A DNA stretch of 64,000 nt from UBA2421 sp964641895. Lineage in GTDB: Bacteria; Planctomycetota; Phycisphaerae; Tepidisphaerales; Tepidisphaeraceae. The position numbers were made by a program, and so were the translations under genes. Positions 41,091 to 48,420 of this stretch are shown here, piece by piece. The notes under the pieces were generated by a model. That model made no database searches and had not been told where the DNA came from. It worked only from the letters and a program-made list of their open reading frames with translations. Location of the stretch: NCBI GenBank assembly GCA_964641895.1, contig CAZXLA010000002.1, positions 11,565-75,564 of the forward strand. The letters run 5' to 3'. Each line of letters begins with the position of its first letter. Position 1 is the stretch's first letter.

Positions 41091-41784
41091 AATTCATCTT
41101 ACACGCATGATCTACTTATGTGTGCTCACGGCGCTTTGCGCCTCTGCGGTGAGCAGCTTCGCGCAGACAACCCAGCCAACAATCGTCACCGCCGCCGAAT
41201 GGGGTTCGAAAGCGCAGCCAATTCCCGACGCTCGCAAGCACACGCCGAAGTTTGTCACCATTCATCACGCCGGCGTTTTGTGGAAAGGCGAGAAGCCGCC
41301 GATCGAATTCGTGCAGAACATGCAGGCGTGGGGACAGAAAGATAAGAACTGGCCCGACCTGCCCTACCACTTTCTCATCGCCCCCGACGGCACTATTTTC
41401 GAAGGTCGATCGCTCGCGTACGAACCCGAGAGCAACACCAAGTACCCGCTCGCGGGCAATATCGGCGTGGAGATGATGGGCAACTTCGAAGCCCAGCGGC
41501 CGAGCCTGCGACAATTACAATCGTGCGCGAAGCTCGTGGCGTGGCTATGTCAGGATTTGAAGATCGACCCAACCCAAATCCGCGGCCATTGCGATGCGGC
41601 GCCGGGGCAAACTACTTGTCCGGGAAAGGATTTTTACCGCTACCTGAAAGATGGGCAATTCATCAAGTGGGTGCGTGTGCTGCTGGACGGCAAAGACGCG
41701 GCGATCACGCCCGGCGAGCCGCTTGAAGGTGGACCGACGGAGCCGATTCCAACGATGTTGTTGCCCGCGACGAAACCGAGTTGA
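41086..41784 (+). CDS. Exported N-acetylmuramoyl-L-alanine amidase (PGRP/Amidase_2 type)
   Basis: 232 residues from the ATG at 41086, which lies in a repeat; the ATG at 41107 (MIYLCVLTALCASAVSSFA) may be the real start. A signal peptide is followed by the amidase domain: FVTIHHAGVLW with the first zinc His, LPYHFLIAPDGTIFEGRS, NIGVEMMGNFEAQRPS and IRGHCDAAPGQTTCPG with the other two zinc ligands His and Cys. It would split the sugar-peptide bond of peptidoglycan in the periplasm. Confidence 0.88.
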   Translation: MTIHLTRMIYLCVLTALCASAVSSFAQTTQPTIVTAAEWGSKAQPIPDARKHTPKFVTIHHAGVLWKGEKPPIEFVQNMQAWGQKDKNWPDLPYHFLIAPDGTIFEGRSLAYEPESNTKYPLAGNIGVEMMGNFEAQRPSLRQLQSCAKLVAWLCQDLKIDPTQIRGHCDAAPGQTTCPGKDFYRYLKDGQFIKWVRVLLDGKDAAITPGEPLEGGPTEPIPTMLLPATKPS

Positions 41785-41820
41785 TAAACCAGTGCCAGGC
41801 CGATCCCAAAGAAAAAAATA

Positions 41821-41907
41821 AACCACCAAGACACGAAGGCACGAAGAAGAACACAGTGAGTGGACTGCATTGTCTTCCCCTTGGAGCCTTGGTGTCTTGG
41901 TGGTTGA
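41821..41907. repeat. AACCACCAAGACACGAAGGC inverted repeat before recR
   Basis: Left arm AACCACCAAGACACGAAGGC, right arm GCCTTGGTGTCTTGGTGGTT. Same family as 147-283 and 50548-50647. It ends 23 bases before the recR ATG. Confidence 0.8.
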
Positions 41908-41930
41908 ATCTGAATGCATACAATTCCGCC

Positions 41931-42536
41931 ATGGCCTCGTACACGCAATCGATTCAAAATCTCATCAACCAGTTCGCCTCGCTGCCGGGCATCGGGCTTC
42001 GCTCGGCGGAGCGGATTGCATTTCACTTGCTCAAGCAGAAACCCGAAGACGCCCTGCGGCTGGCCGAGGCGATTCGCGACGTGAAGACGCGCATCCGCCA
42101 CTGTTCTATTTGCTACAACCTTTCCGAGGGTGAAGTGTGCGATATTTGCGCCGACCTGTCGCGCGATCAATCGGTGGTATGCGTCATCGAGCAGCCCAAA
42201 GACCTGCTGGCGCTGGAGACCGCCGGCAGCTTTCGCGGGGTGTATCACGTGCTGCTCGGCCGGATCGCGCCGCTGGAGGGGATGGAGCCGGGCGATGTGA
42301 CGATCGACGGACTGCTGTCGCGGCTGGAGAAAGGGGAGATCCGCGAGATTATCATGGGCACGAATCCCAATTTGGAAGGCGACGGCACGGCGTTGCACAT
42401 TCAAAACGAAGTGGGCCGGCGGTTCCCCAGCGTCCAACTCACCCGCCTCGCCCGCGGGCTGGCGGCGGGAAGCAATATTGAATACGCGAACAAGAGCGTG
42501 CTGGCGGATGCGATTTCCGGCAGGCAGAAGATGTGA
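41931..42536 (+). CDS. recR: Recombination mediator protein RecR
   Basis: 201 residues, the family length. Helix-hairpin-helix LINQFASLPGIGLRSAERIAFHLL, Cys4 zinc finger CSICYNL...CDIC, Toprim region VVCVIEQPKDLLALE through GRIAPLEGMEPGDVTIDGLL, and the end LTRLARGLAAGSNIEYANKSVLADAI. It helps RecF/RecO load RecA at gaps. The ATG at 41931 follows an interspersed repeat, and no strong Shine-Dalgarno is seen. Confidence 0.96.
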   Translation: MASYTQSIQNLINQFASLPGIGLRSAERIAFHLLKQKPEDALRLAEAIRDVKTRIRHCSICYNLSEGEVCDICADLSRDQSVVCVIEQPKDLLALETAGSFRGVYHVLLGRIAPLEGMEPGDVTIDGLLSRLEKGEIREIIMGTNPNLEGDGTALHIQNEVGRRFPSVQLTRLARGLAAGSNIEYANKSVLADAISGRQKM

Positions 42537-42542
42537 CGGAAA

Positions 42543-42657
42543 TCTCCCCCTCCTGGTACTCCGGGACGGGGCTGGGGGAGGGCGAACGCGCATTCAACAT
42601 CATATCCCGCTCGACCCTTCCCCCTACCCCCTCCCTTAGTACATGGAGGGGGAGAAA
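42543..42657. repeat. CTCCCTTAGTACATGGAGGG repeat with inverted flank after recR
   Basis: Left element CTCCCCCTCCTGGTACTCCG then GGACGGGGCTGGGGGAGGGC, right element CCCCCTCCCTTAGTACATGG then AGGGGGAGAAA. The rest of 42658-43005 holds a terminator and no gene. Confidence 0.75.
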
Positions 42658-42804
42658 CGGTTTGCCCCCGCGAAAATCGAATTGTAAATCATGGTTGTCA
42701 GGCATAACGCACCCAACCGGCTGCAAGGCCGGCTGGGGCCTGATGAGTGTACGCGGGGCGTTCCCGCCTCTGCACTCACGACGCTCCCTTCCCACTTTCT
42801 GGCG

Positions 42805-42844
42805 ACGCCCGTTGTGGTTTACTCCACAACGGGCGTTTTTTTTT
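42805..42844 (+). terminator. Strong rho-independent terminator
   Basis: ACGCCCGTTGTGG, loop TTTACT, CCACAACGGGCGT form a perfect 13-bp stem followed by eight or more T. It lies about 270 bases past recR. Confidence 0.85.
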
Positions 42845-43005
42845 GCGGCATTCCAGCCGGTTTTTCGTTGACCGTTCTGGCCCGATAACGTAAACTAAAA
42901 AGCAGTAGGCACGTCTGTTTGAGAAACGAAACACATCTGCTGCACGCAGATACTTGAAAATTTAAGAATCCGCTGAGAAGGGCGCTGCCCAGCTCTGGCC
43001 GTATC

Positions 43006-43908
43006 ATGCGTGTCATGAACGAGTTGGAACTGCTCGCGCCCGCCAAGCTTAATCTCGTACTTCGTGTGGGACCGCGCGACGCATCCGGTTTCCATCCGCT
43101 GGCGAGTTGGATGTGTACGGTTTCGCTCTTTGACACTTTATGCATCGCCCGCACGGCGACGCAAGGCATTGCGTTTGAGTGCAATGATTCGTCTTTGCCC
43201 ACCGATTCTGGCAACCTGGTGGTGCGGGCTGCCGAGCTTTTTTTCCAGAAGCTGAAGGTTGGTTCGCCCAGCGACGGCGGTATATCGATCACGCTTAAAA
43301 AGCGAATTCCTGCCGCCGCCGGGTTGGGTGGCGGCAGTTCCGATGCCGCGGCCACGCTGGTCGGAATCAACCGTCTGCTCGATGGTCGTTTGCCAAGCGC
43401 CCGACTCGCGGAGGAGGCGCAAGCGCTGGGCAGCGACGTCCCGTTCTTCTTAGCCGCGCCCAGTGCCTGGTGTACAGGGCGCGGCGAGAAGACTTTTCCG
43501 TTGTCCCCGCCTACGGTTGCAAAGTGGGCCATGATCGTGCTGCCGCCGTTCGGCCTGTCGACCGCTGATGTGTATCGCCGGTTTGACGAATTGGCGCTTG
43601 GGCGAATGGAATATTTGAGCCCGCCACTCGATCTGGATGTTTGGCCGCAACTGCCCGCGCAACAGTTGCTAACGAAGTTGGAAAACGATCTGGAGCGGCC
43701 CGCATTTGACCTGCGCCCGGAGCTGGGCGAAATGCGGCTGGCGATTGAGCGGACGATCGATCGGCCGGTGCGAATGAGCGGCAGCGGTTCGGCGCTGTTT
43801 TCGCTGTTCGATGCCGAGCCGGAGGCGAACCGGGCGTGTGAAAACACCCTGCAACGCTTCGCGGTTAAAGCCGTAGCAGTGAAATTAGCGCCCGACGGCG
43901 CGATGTAA
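43006..43908 (+). CDS. ispE: 4-diphosphocytidyl-2-C-methyl-D-erythritol kinase
   Basis: 300 residues. IspE is a GHMP kinase of the MEP isoprenoid pathway. LLAPAKLNLVLRVGPRDASGFHPLASW, the ATP loop IPAAAGLGGGSSDAAATL, LGSDVPFFLAAPSAWCTGRGE and RMSGSGSALFSLF are all present in order. The ATG at 43015 (MNELELLAPAKLN) is an alternative start. A SpoVG gene follows on the same strand; ispE and spoVG also lie near each other in Firmicutes. Confidence 0.95.
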   Translation: MRVMNELELLAPAKLNLVLRVGPRDASGFHPLASWMCTVSLFDTLCIARTATQGIAFECNDSSLPTDSGNLVVRAAELFFQKLKVGSPSDGGISITLKKRIPAAAGLGGGSSDAAATLVGINRLLDGRLPSARLAEEAQALGSDVPFFLAAPSAWCTGRGEKTFPLSPPTVAKWAMIVLPPFGLSTADVYRRFDELALGRMEYLSPPLDLDVWPQLPAQQLLTKLENDLERPAFDLRPELGEMRLAIERTIDRPVRMSGSGSALFSLFDAEPEANRACENTLQRFAVKAVAVKLAPDGAM

Positions 43909-44015
43909 CATTTTCGAGCGATGTAAAATATTTGTGTAGCGGCGGCCGTCCCGGTCGCTTCTTCCCTGCGAAGATCAGCCGCAACGGCTGAAGCTGCAAC
44001 AGACGGTTTGTCGTT

Positions 44016-44067
44016 CCACCGGCGGAGGCTTGCGCTGCACGCACGTCTTGCTTGTGTTCGCCGGTGG
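44016..44067 (+). promoter_or_regulatory. Stem in the spoVG leader
   Basis: CCACCGGCG (44016-44024) and CGCCGGTGG (44059-44067) are perfect complements 38 bases upstream of the ATG. No T-run follows. It may be a structured leader or another repeat. Confidence 0.3.
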
Positions 44068-44105
44068 GTGGGGTCACATCTTGGGTCTGCAACGAGGAGC
44101 GCGCC

Positions 44106-44603
44106 ATGCAGCTCTCAGAAATCCGTATCAGCCTTTGCCCGCCCCACGGCGGTCGGTTGAAGGCCTTTTGTTCCCTGACGTTTGATAACACCTTCGTCAT
44201 CCGCGATGTGAAACTCATCGACGGAAATGAGGGCATTTTTCTTGCCATGCCCGCAAGAAAACTCTGCGACCGCTGCAAACGCTGCGGCGAAAAGAACCAC
44301 CTGCGCGCCCGCTTCTGCAACAATTGCGGCCAGCGACTGGACGAAAACCGATCCATGCGCGCCGGCGGAAACGGCAACGGCCACGCCAACCCGCGCGTCA
44401 AGCTGCACGCCGACATCGCCCACCCGATCAACGCCGAATGCCGGCATGAGATCGAGCAACGCGTGCTGGGCGCGTTTCAAGAGGAAGTGGAGCGCAGCAA
44501 GCAGCCCGGCTATCAGCCCGTGCGGATGGACATGGACGACGACGACATGGACGAAGACCACCATGCCGGCGGCCCACGCGTGCGCTCGACCGGGACGGTG
44601 TAA
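44106..44603 (+). CDS. SpoVG-family protein with an inserted zinc ribbon
   Basis: 165 residues, against about 85-100 for SpoVG. The first part (MQLSEIRISLCP...LKAFCSLTFDNTFVIRDVKLIDGNEGIFLAMPARK) and the last (DIAHPINAECRHEIEQRVLGAFQEEVER) together make a full SpoVG domain. Between them, about 55 residues carry CDRCKRCG...CNNCG, a Cys4 zinc ribbon, then a Gly/Asn-rich linker. SpoVG is an RNA/DNA-binding regulator. The tail is acidic (DMDDDDMDEDHH). GAGGAG lies 7 bases before the ATG. It sits 197 bases after ispE. Confidence 0.85.
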   Translation: MQLSEIRISLCPPHGGRLKAFCSLTFDNTFVIRDVKLIDGNEGIFLAMPARKLCDRCKRCGEKNHLRARFCNNCGQRLDENRSMRAGGNGNGHANPRVKLHADIAHPINAECRHEIEQRVLGAFQEEVERSKQPGYQPVRMDMDDDDMDEDHHAGGPRVRSTGTV

Positions 44604-44610
44604 TAAACCC

Positions 44611-44767
44611 GTCGTGGCACGGGTTTTCCAACCCGTCACGACGGTACCCGGCCTTTCCGTACCATTGGCGTCCCGCCGAGGAAGGCGGCACCCCGCCACT
44701 CCTCGCTGCCTTCAGAAGTGCATTCATGTCGGAGTACCGACATCACCGGCGGGACGCCGATGGTACA
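44611..44767. repeat. Two interspersed repeats after spoVG
   Basis: 44611-44641 (GTGGCACGGGTTTTCCAACC then CGTCACGA) is related to the carB insertion at 15038. 44658-44767 has arms GTACCATTGGCGTCCCGCCG and CGGCGGGACGCCGATGGTAC with a second inner pair. The rest of 44768-44965 shows no gene. Confidence 0.7.
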
Positions 44768-44965
44768 ACGTCTCGATTTTTGACCGAAATCTACTTGACT
44801 TTGCCGTGCCGTATGTTAGCATTTTGATTGGTATTGACCCGGCGCGGTTTTACGTCGCTTGGGTGCTCTTTTTCAATTGAATAGACTCTGCAAAAATACG
44901 CGACATCGGCGGCAAGCCGATCGGTTCATGTCTACCGATCGCAACCCCCTGTTTTAAGTCGCAAA

Positions 44966-45030
44966 GGAACGATTTAGGTACCGCGCAGGAACGGTTTGGA
45001 ACCGGTTAGGAACCGGTTAGGAACTGGTTT
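44966..45030. repeat. Six imperfect 11-bp tandem repeats upstream of ilvB
   Basis: Successive units are GGAACGATTTA, GGTACCGCGCA, GGAACGGTTT, GGAACCGGTTA, GGAACCGGTTA and GGAACTGGTTT. The palindromic core AACCGGTT occurs twice. They lie about 390 bases upstream of the ilvB ATG; the rest of that leader (45031-45420) shows no gene or attenuator that I recognise. Confidence 0.7.
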
Positions 45031-45420
45031 TTTGCTCGCCCTCGCGCCGTCGAAAATTTGTAACTTGAATGATGACAATGGGTTAATGCTTGAGCATCGC
45101 TGCCGGGAGCCGGTTTTCATTTTTTTTGCGCGAAAAAGCCGTCGGCGCAATTTCGCTTGTCCTGCGGCGTCGGGCATGCTACGCTCTGCTCCGCCATGTA
45201 CACACTCAAGTCCATTCGACTTACCGTCGTCGTACGATAGGCTGGAACCGCAACCGCTTGGACAGTTCAACCCTGTTACAGGTCTTGCGACCGGCCCACA
45301 CCAGTGCCGGTACGCGCGGTTCTTCGATTTTCCTTACAATCACTATTTACAAGAACTTACTCGTTCGCCTGGAGTTGTTTCTCCTTCGCCGAACGAACAA
45401 CACAACGGGAAGATGAATCC

Positions 45421-47244
45421 ATGACGGTCATGAACAAGCCGATGACTCCAGCCAAACCTTCCACCCGCCCCTCTGAGACGCGCTTTAAGGGCCGAACCGG
45501 CGCGCAGATTCTGCACGACATGCTGCTGAACGATCATGGCGTAGACGTCATTTTCGGTTACCCCGGCGGCGCGATCCTGCCGGTGTTTGATGCGCTCTAC
45601 AAGTCGCCGGCCAAGTTCATCCTCAACCGCCACGAACAAGCCTGCGGCCACGCCGCCGACGGGTACGCCCGCGCCACCGGAAAATGCGGCGTGTGTATCG
45701 TGACCAGCGGCCCGGGCGCCACCAATACGGTGACCCCGCTCGCCACTGCGCAGCTCGATTCGATTCCGATCGTGGTCTTCAGCGGCCAGGTGGCGACGAA
45801 GATGATCGGCAACGATGCGTTCCAGGAAGCCGACGTCACGGGCATTACCCGCCCGTGCACCAAGTGGAACTATCTCGTGAAAGACATTCGCGAGCTGCCC
45901 CGGATCATCAACGAAGCGTTTCTCACCGCCACCAGCGGCCGGCCCGGGCCGGTGCTGATCGACCTGCCCAAGGACATCACCAGCATGGTGTGCCAGGAAG
46001 ATCTCGACGCCACCCCGCGCGAGCACATTCTTAAACGCAAAAAAACCAACCTCACCGGCGGCAGCGCCAAGCAGGTGATGGAAGCGGCCGAGCTGATCAA
46101 CCGCAGCGAACGCCCGGTGCTGTATGTGGGCGGCGGCGCGATTACCAGCGGCGCGTGGAAGGAAGTTCGCCAGGTTGCCGACAAAGGTAATATTCCGTGT
46201 ACCACAACGCTGCTGGGCATGGGCGCGTTTGATGAACACGACCCCAAATCGCTCTATATGCTGGGCATGCACGGCAGCGCGTTCGCCAACTTCGCCGTTC
46301 AGGATTGCGATTGCCTGATCGCGGTCGGCGCGCGGTTTGACGACCGGGTGACGGGCAACCTCGCCAGCTTCGCCCCCAAGGCGCGCATCATCCACATCGA
46401 TATCGACCCGACGAGCATCAGTAAGTCGGTCGACGTGGATGTGCCCGTTGTCGGCGATGCCCGCTTGAGCCTGGAAGCGATGCTGCAGTTCATCGAGCAC
46501 CGGCCGCGCAAGGCGTGGTTCGAGCAGATCAACGAATGGAAGAGAAAATACCCGTTCAAATATTTCGACGACAGCGAAAAAGCCAAGCCGCAATATGTGC
46601 TGGAAGAAATCAACAAGCAGACGAAAAGCGATGCGATCTTCGCCACCGGCGTCGGCCAGCACCAGATGTGGGCGGCGCAGTTCCTCCGATGGCGCCACCC
46701 GCGCCAGTGCATCACCTCCGGCGGGCTGGGCACGATGGGCTTCGGCCTGCCGGCCGCGCTGGGCGCGCAGCTGGGTTGCCCGGACAAAACCGTGATCGAC
46801 ATCGACGGCGACGGCTCATACCAGATGACGCTTTACGAATTGGCAACGCTGGCCGAATACGACATTCCCGTGAAGGTGGCGATTCTCAACAACCAGTTTC
46901 AGGGCATGATCAAACAGTGGCAGGATTTGTTTTACGAAAAACGCTACGTGGCCAGCGTGATGAAAAACCCCGACTTCGCCAAAATGGCCGAAGCCTTCGG
47001 CGTGCGCGGAATCAAGTGTGAACATAAGTGTGACGTGCCAAAAGCCGTGAAGGAAATGCTGGCCCACAAAGGCCCGGTGGTGGTCGATTTCTTCGTCGAG
47101 CCCAACGAGCACGTCTACCCCATGGTGCCCTCCGGCAAAGGCCTGCACGAACAGGTGCTCGGCACGGTGGGAAAAGACGGCGGGCAGGTGGAAGAACACC
47201 TGCGGCAGTTCAGCAGCGGGCTGGATGAGGGGACGCTGGCGTGA
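45421..47244 (+). CDS. ilvB: Acetolactate synthase large subunit
   Basis: 607 residues from the ATG at 45421. A ThDP enzyme that joins pyruvate with pyruvate or 2-oxobutyrate in branched-chain amino acid synthesis. GVDVIFGYPGGAILPVFDAL (with the RHEQACGHAADGYARATGK catalytic Glu region), LGMHGSAFANFAVQDCDCLIAVGARFDDRVTG, and the ThDP site DIDGDGSYQMTLYELAT followed by LNNQFQGMIKQWQDLFY are clear. An open frame reaches 45304 but shows no family similarity. The regulatory subunit (ilvN) is not adjacent here. Confidence 0.95.
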   Translation: MTVMNKPMTPAKPSTRPSETRFKGRTGAQILHDMLLNDHGVDVIFGYPGGAILPVFDALYKSPAKFILNRHEQACGHAADGYARATGKCGVCIVTSGPGATNTVTPLATAQLDSIPIVVFSGQVATKMIGNDAFQEADVTGITRPCTKWNYLVKDIRELPRIINEAFLTATSGRPGPVLIDLPKDITSMVCQEDLDATPREHILKRKKTNLTGGSAKQVMEAAELINRSERPVLYVGGGAITSGAWKEVRQVADKGNIPCTTTLLGMGAFDEHDPKSLYMLGMHGSAFANFAVQDCDCLIAVGARFDDRVTGNLASFAPKARIIHIDIDPTSISKSVDVDVPVVGDARLSLEAMLQFIEHRPRKAWFEQINEWKRKYPFKYFDDSEKAKPQYVLEEINKQTKSDAIFATGVGQHQMWAAQFLRWRHPRQCITSGGLGTMGFGLPAALGAQLGCPDKTVIDIDGDGSYQMTLYELATLAEYDIPVKVAILNNQFQGMIKQWQDLFYEKRYVASVMKNPDFAKMAEAFGVRGIKCEHKCDVPKAVKEMLAHKGPVVVDFFVEPNEHVYPMVPSGKGLHEQVLGTVGKDGGQVEEHLRQFSSGLDEGTLA

Positions 47245-47284
47245 GTTTCATGCATGGCATTCGGGCAACAAATGAGGTCATCTG

Positions 47285-47542
47285 ATGACAAAGCTTGAAG
47301 AAGCCGTAATCGAAGCCGCAAAGCAACTAAAGCTCGCGCTTCGCCGTCGACTTGCAGACGAGCTGCGAAATGCCAACCAGCCGCCTCTGTCCGCCGAATG
47401 AATTTCTGAAATCGAGCGCAGAACGCGTGCGGTTGATGCGGGCAGAATGAAAACGTTTCTTGCCGAAAAGATGATGCGCGACCTGCGCGTTTGGCTTGAG
47501 CAGCGCATCCACGGCGAGCAGAAAGCGAAATGCTTTGATTAG
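47285..47542 (+). pseudogene. Addiction-module antitoxin (TIGR02574-like), interrupted by TGA
   Basis: The frame starts MTKLEEAVIEAAKQLKLALR, has a TGA at 47399-47401 (codon 39), then continues ISEIERRTRAVDAGRMKTFL to a TAG at 47540. The family usually has Trp at the interrupted place (EEAWxxEIERR), so one G-to-A change would explain it. The antitoxin's usual partner is a ParE/RelE toxin, but none lies alongside. It is 40 bases after ilvB. Confidence 0.6.
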
Positions 47543-47696
47543 TTGACCGGCCGCATGCACATTCCCACCCCTCTCCTGACAAGGTGGTGCGCGGGATGGG
47601 TCGTTCGCAATTTGCGCACCGGAGGTCCGCGGTCGTAAATCGAATCGCCAAATGATGTGCGCAGGTTCGATGACATTAAGAAAACAGAGAATTGAG

Positions 47697-47803
47697 GGTG
47701 CCACGACCTTGGCTCTCAGGCCAAGTCGTGCAGCGGCGGGCGGGCTCCAACAGCAGTATCGCCGTCCATGCACTGCTTGACCTGAGAGTCAAGCAGTGGC
47801 ACC
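47697..47803. repeat. Two GTGCCAC...CTCTCAGG hairpins
   Basis: GTGCCACGACCTTGGCTCTC then AGGCCAAGTCGTGC, and CACTGCTTGACCTGAGAGTC then AAGCAGTGGCACC. Each folds on itself and the pair also face each other. Same family as 34069-34100. 47543-47696 holds no recognisable gene. Confidence 0.75.
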
Positions 47804-47853
47804 GAGCGCCTTTGGCGCGCGAGCCTCAAGCGGGAGTCGTAGGAGAAGGATCA

Positions 47854-48285
47854 TCATGACCGCTCATACTGATACATCCCATTAAGCCGCGCCCGCCGCG
47901 AGTCGCAGCCACAGTCTTGGCCGGTGATGCGCGTGTACAGTCGCGCCATTGCCTCGGCGCCGAAGCGATCAAGGTGGCGGTGGATTGTATCGCCGATTCC
48001 GGCATCGTCCGGGCTTGCCAGCTTCGCGATCGCGCGGACCACGAGCGGCCAACGTTCGCGCGGAATTGCAGCGAGCAGCTTCGGATCAACGTCGGGTGAA
48101 GCCAGCAGGTAGCGTGAACCATCAGGGTGCGGGCAGTGGTTGGCCCTGGCGTGATCGGTCAGGGTGATTCCGTCGAGCGTGCACACGCATCGTCCGCCGA
48201 CGCAAGGGTTGGAGCGCTTCGAACAGCGGACGCAGATCGATGCGTTGCGGGTGAGCGTGGGCAGGTCGATGGGCGTTGAGGGCAC
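47854..48285 (-). CDS. Conserved Cys-rich hypothetical protein, phage-associated type
   Basis: 143 residues from a GTG with AGGTG upstream. It is Cys-rich: CVRCSKRSNPCVGGRCVC near the start and a C-terminal GIGDTIHRHLDRFGAEAMARL...CGCDSRRARLN. The latter recalls small proteins, often phage-borne, ending GLGDTVxxxxxxxGIKPCxGCxxRxxxLN. Function unknown, possibly metal-binding. It stands alone between repeats. Confidence 0.55.
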   Translation of the reverse strand: MPSTPIDLPTLTRNASICVRCSKRSNPCVGGRCVCTLDGITLTDHARANHCPHPDGSRYLLASPDVDPKLLAAIPRERWPLVVRAIAKLASPDDAGIGDTIHRHLDRFGAEAMARLYTRITGQDCGCDSRRARLNGMYQYERS

Positions 48286-48374
48286 GCGGTCACCTGCCCG
48301 AGATGTGTTGCGATTGAGTCATTGCAGATATCACGGTGAACAGAGAAACACGCCCGTGGCACTTTGAATAAGAA

Positions 48375-48418
48375 CCCTCACCCCGGCCCTCTCCCGGGGT
48401 ACCGGGAGAGGGAGAAAT
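48375..48418. repeat. CCCTCTCCCGG hairpin repeat, possible 3' end of glgP
   Basis: CCCTCTCCCGG (48387-48397) and CCGGGAGAGGG (48402-48412) form a perfect 11-bp stem 8 bases past the glgP stop, on a gene read from the minus strand. No long T-run follows. Confidence 0.65.
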
Positions 48419-48420
48419 TC

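Noticed and set aside
45343..46698. 451-codon open frame antisense to ilvB
   Set aside because: It is a shadow of the GC-rich ilvB sequence. The plus-strand frame has full acetolactate synthase motifs.
1562..47542. UGA recoding as Trp or selenocysteine in the two broken toxin-antitoxin genes
   Set aside because: Many intact genes here end with TGA, no selenocysteine element is seen, and the YoeB copy also lacks its N-terminus. Decay is simpler.
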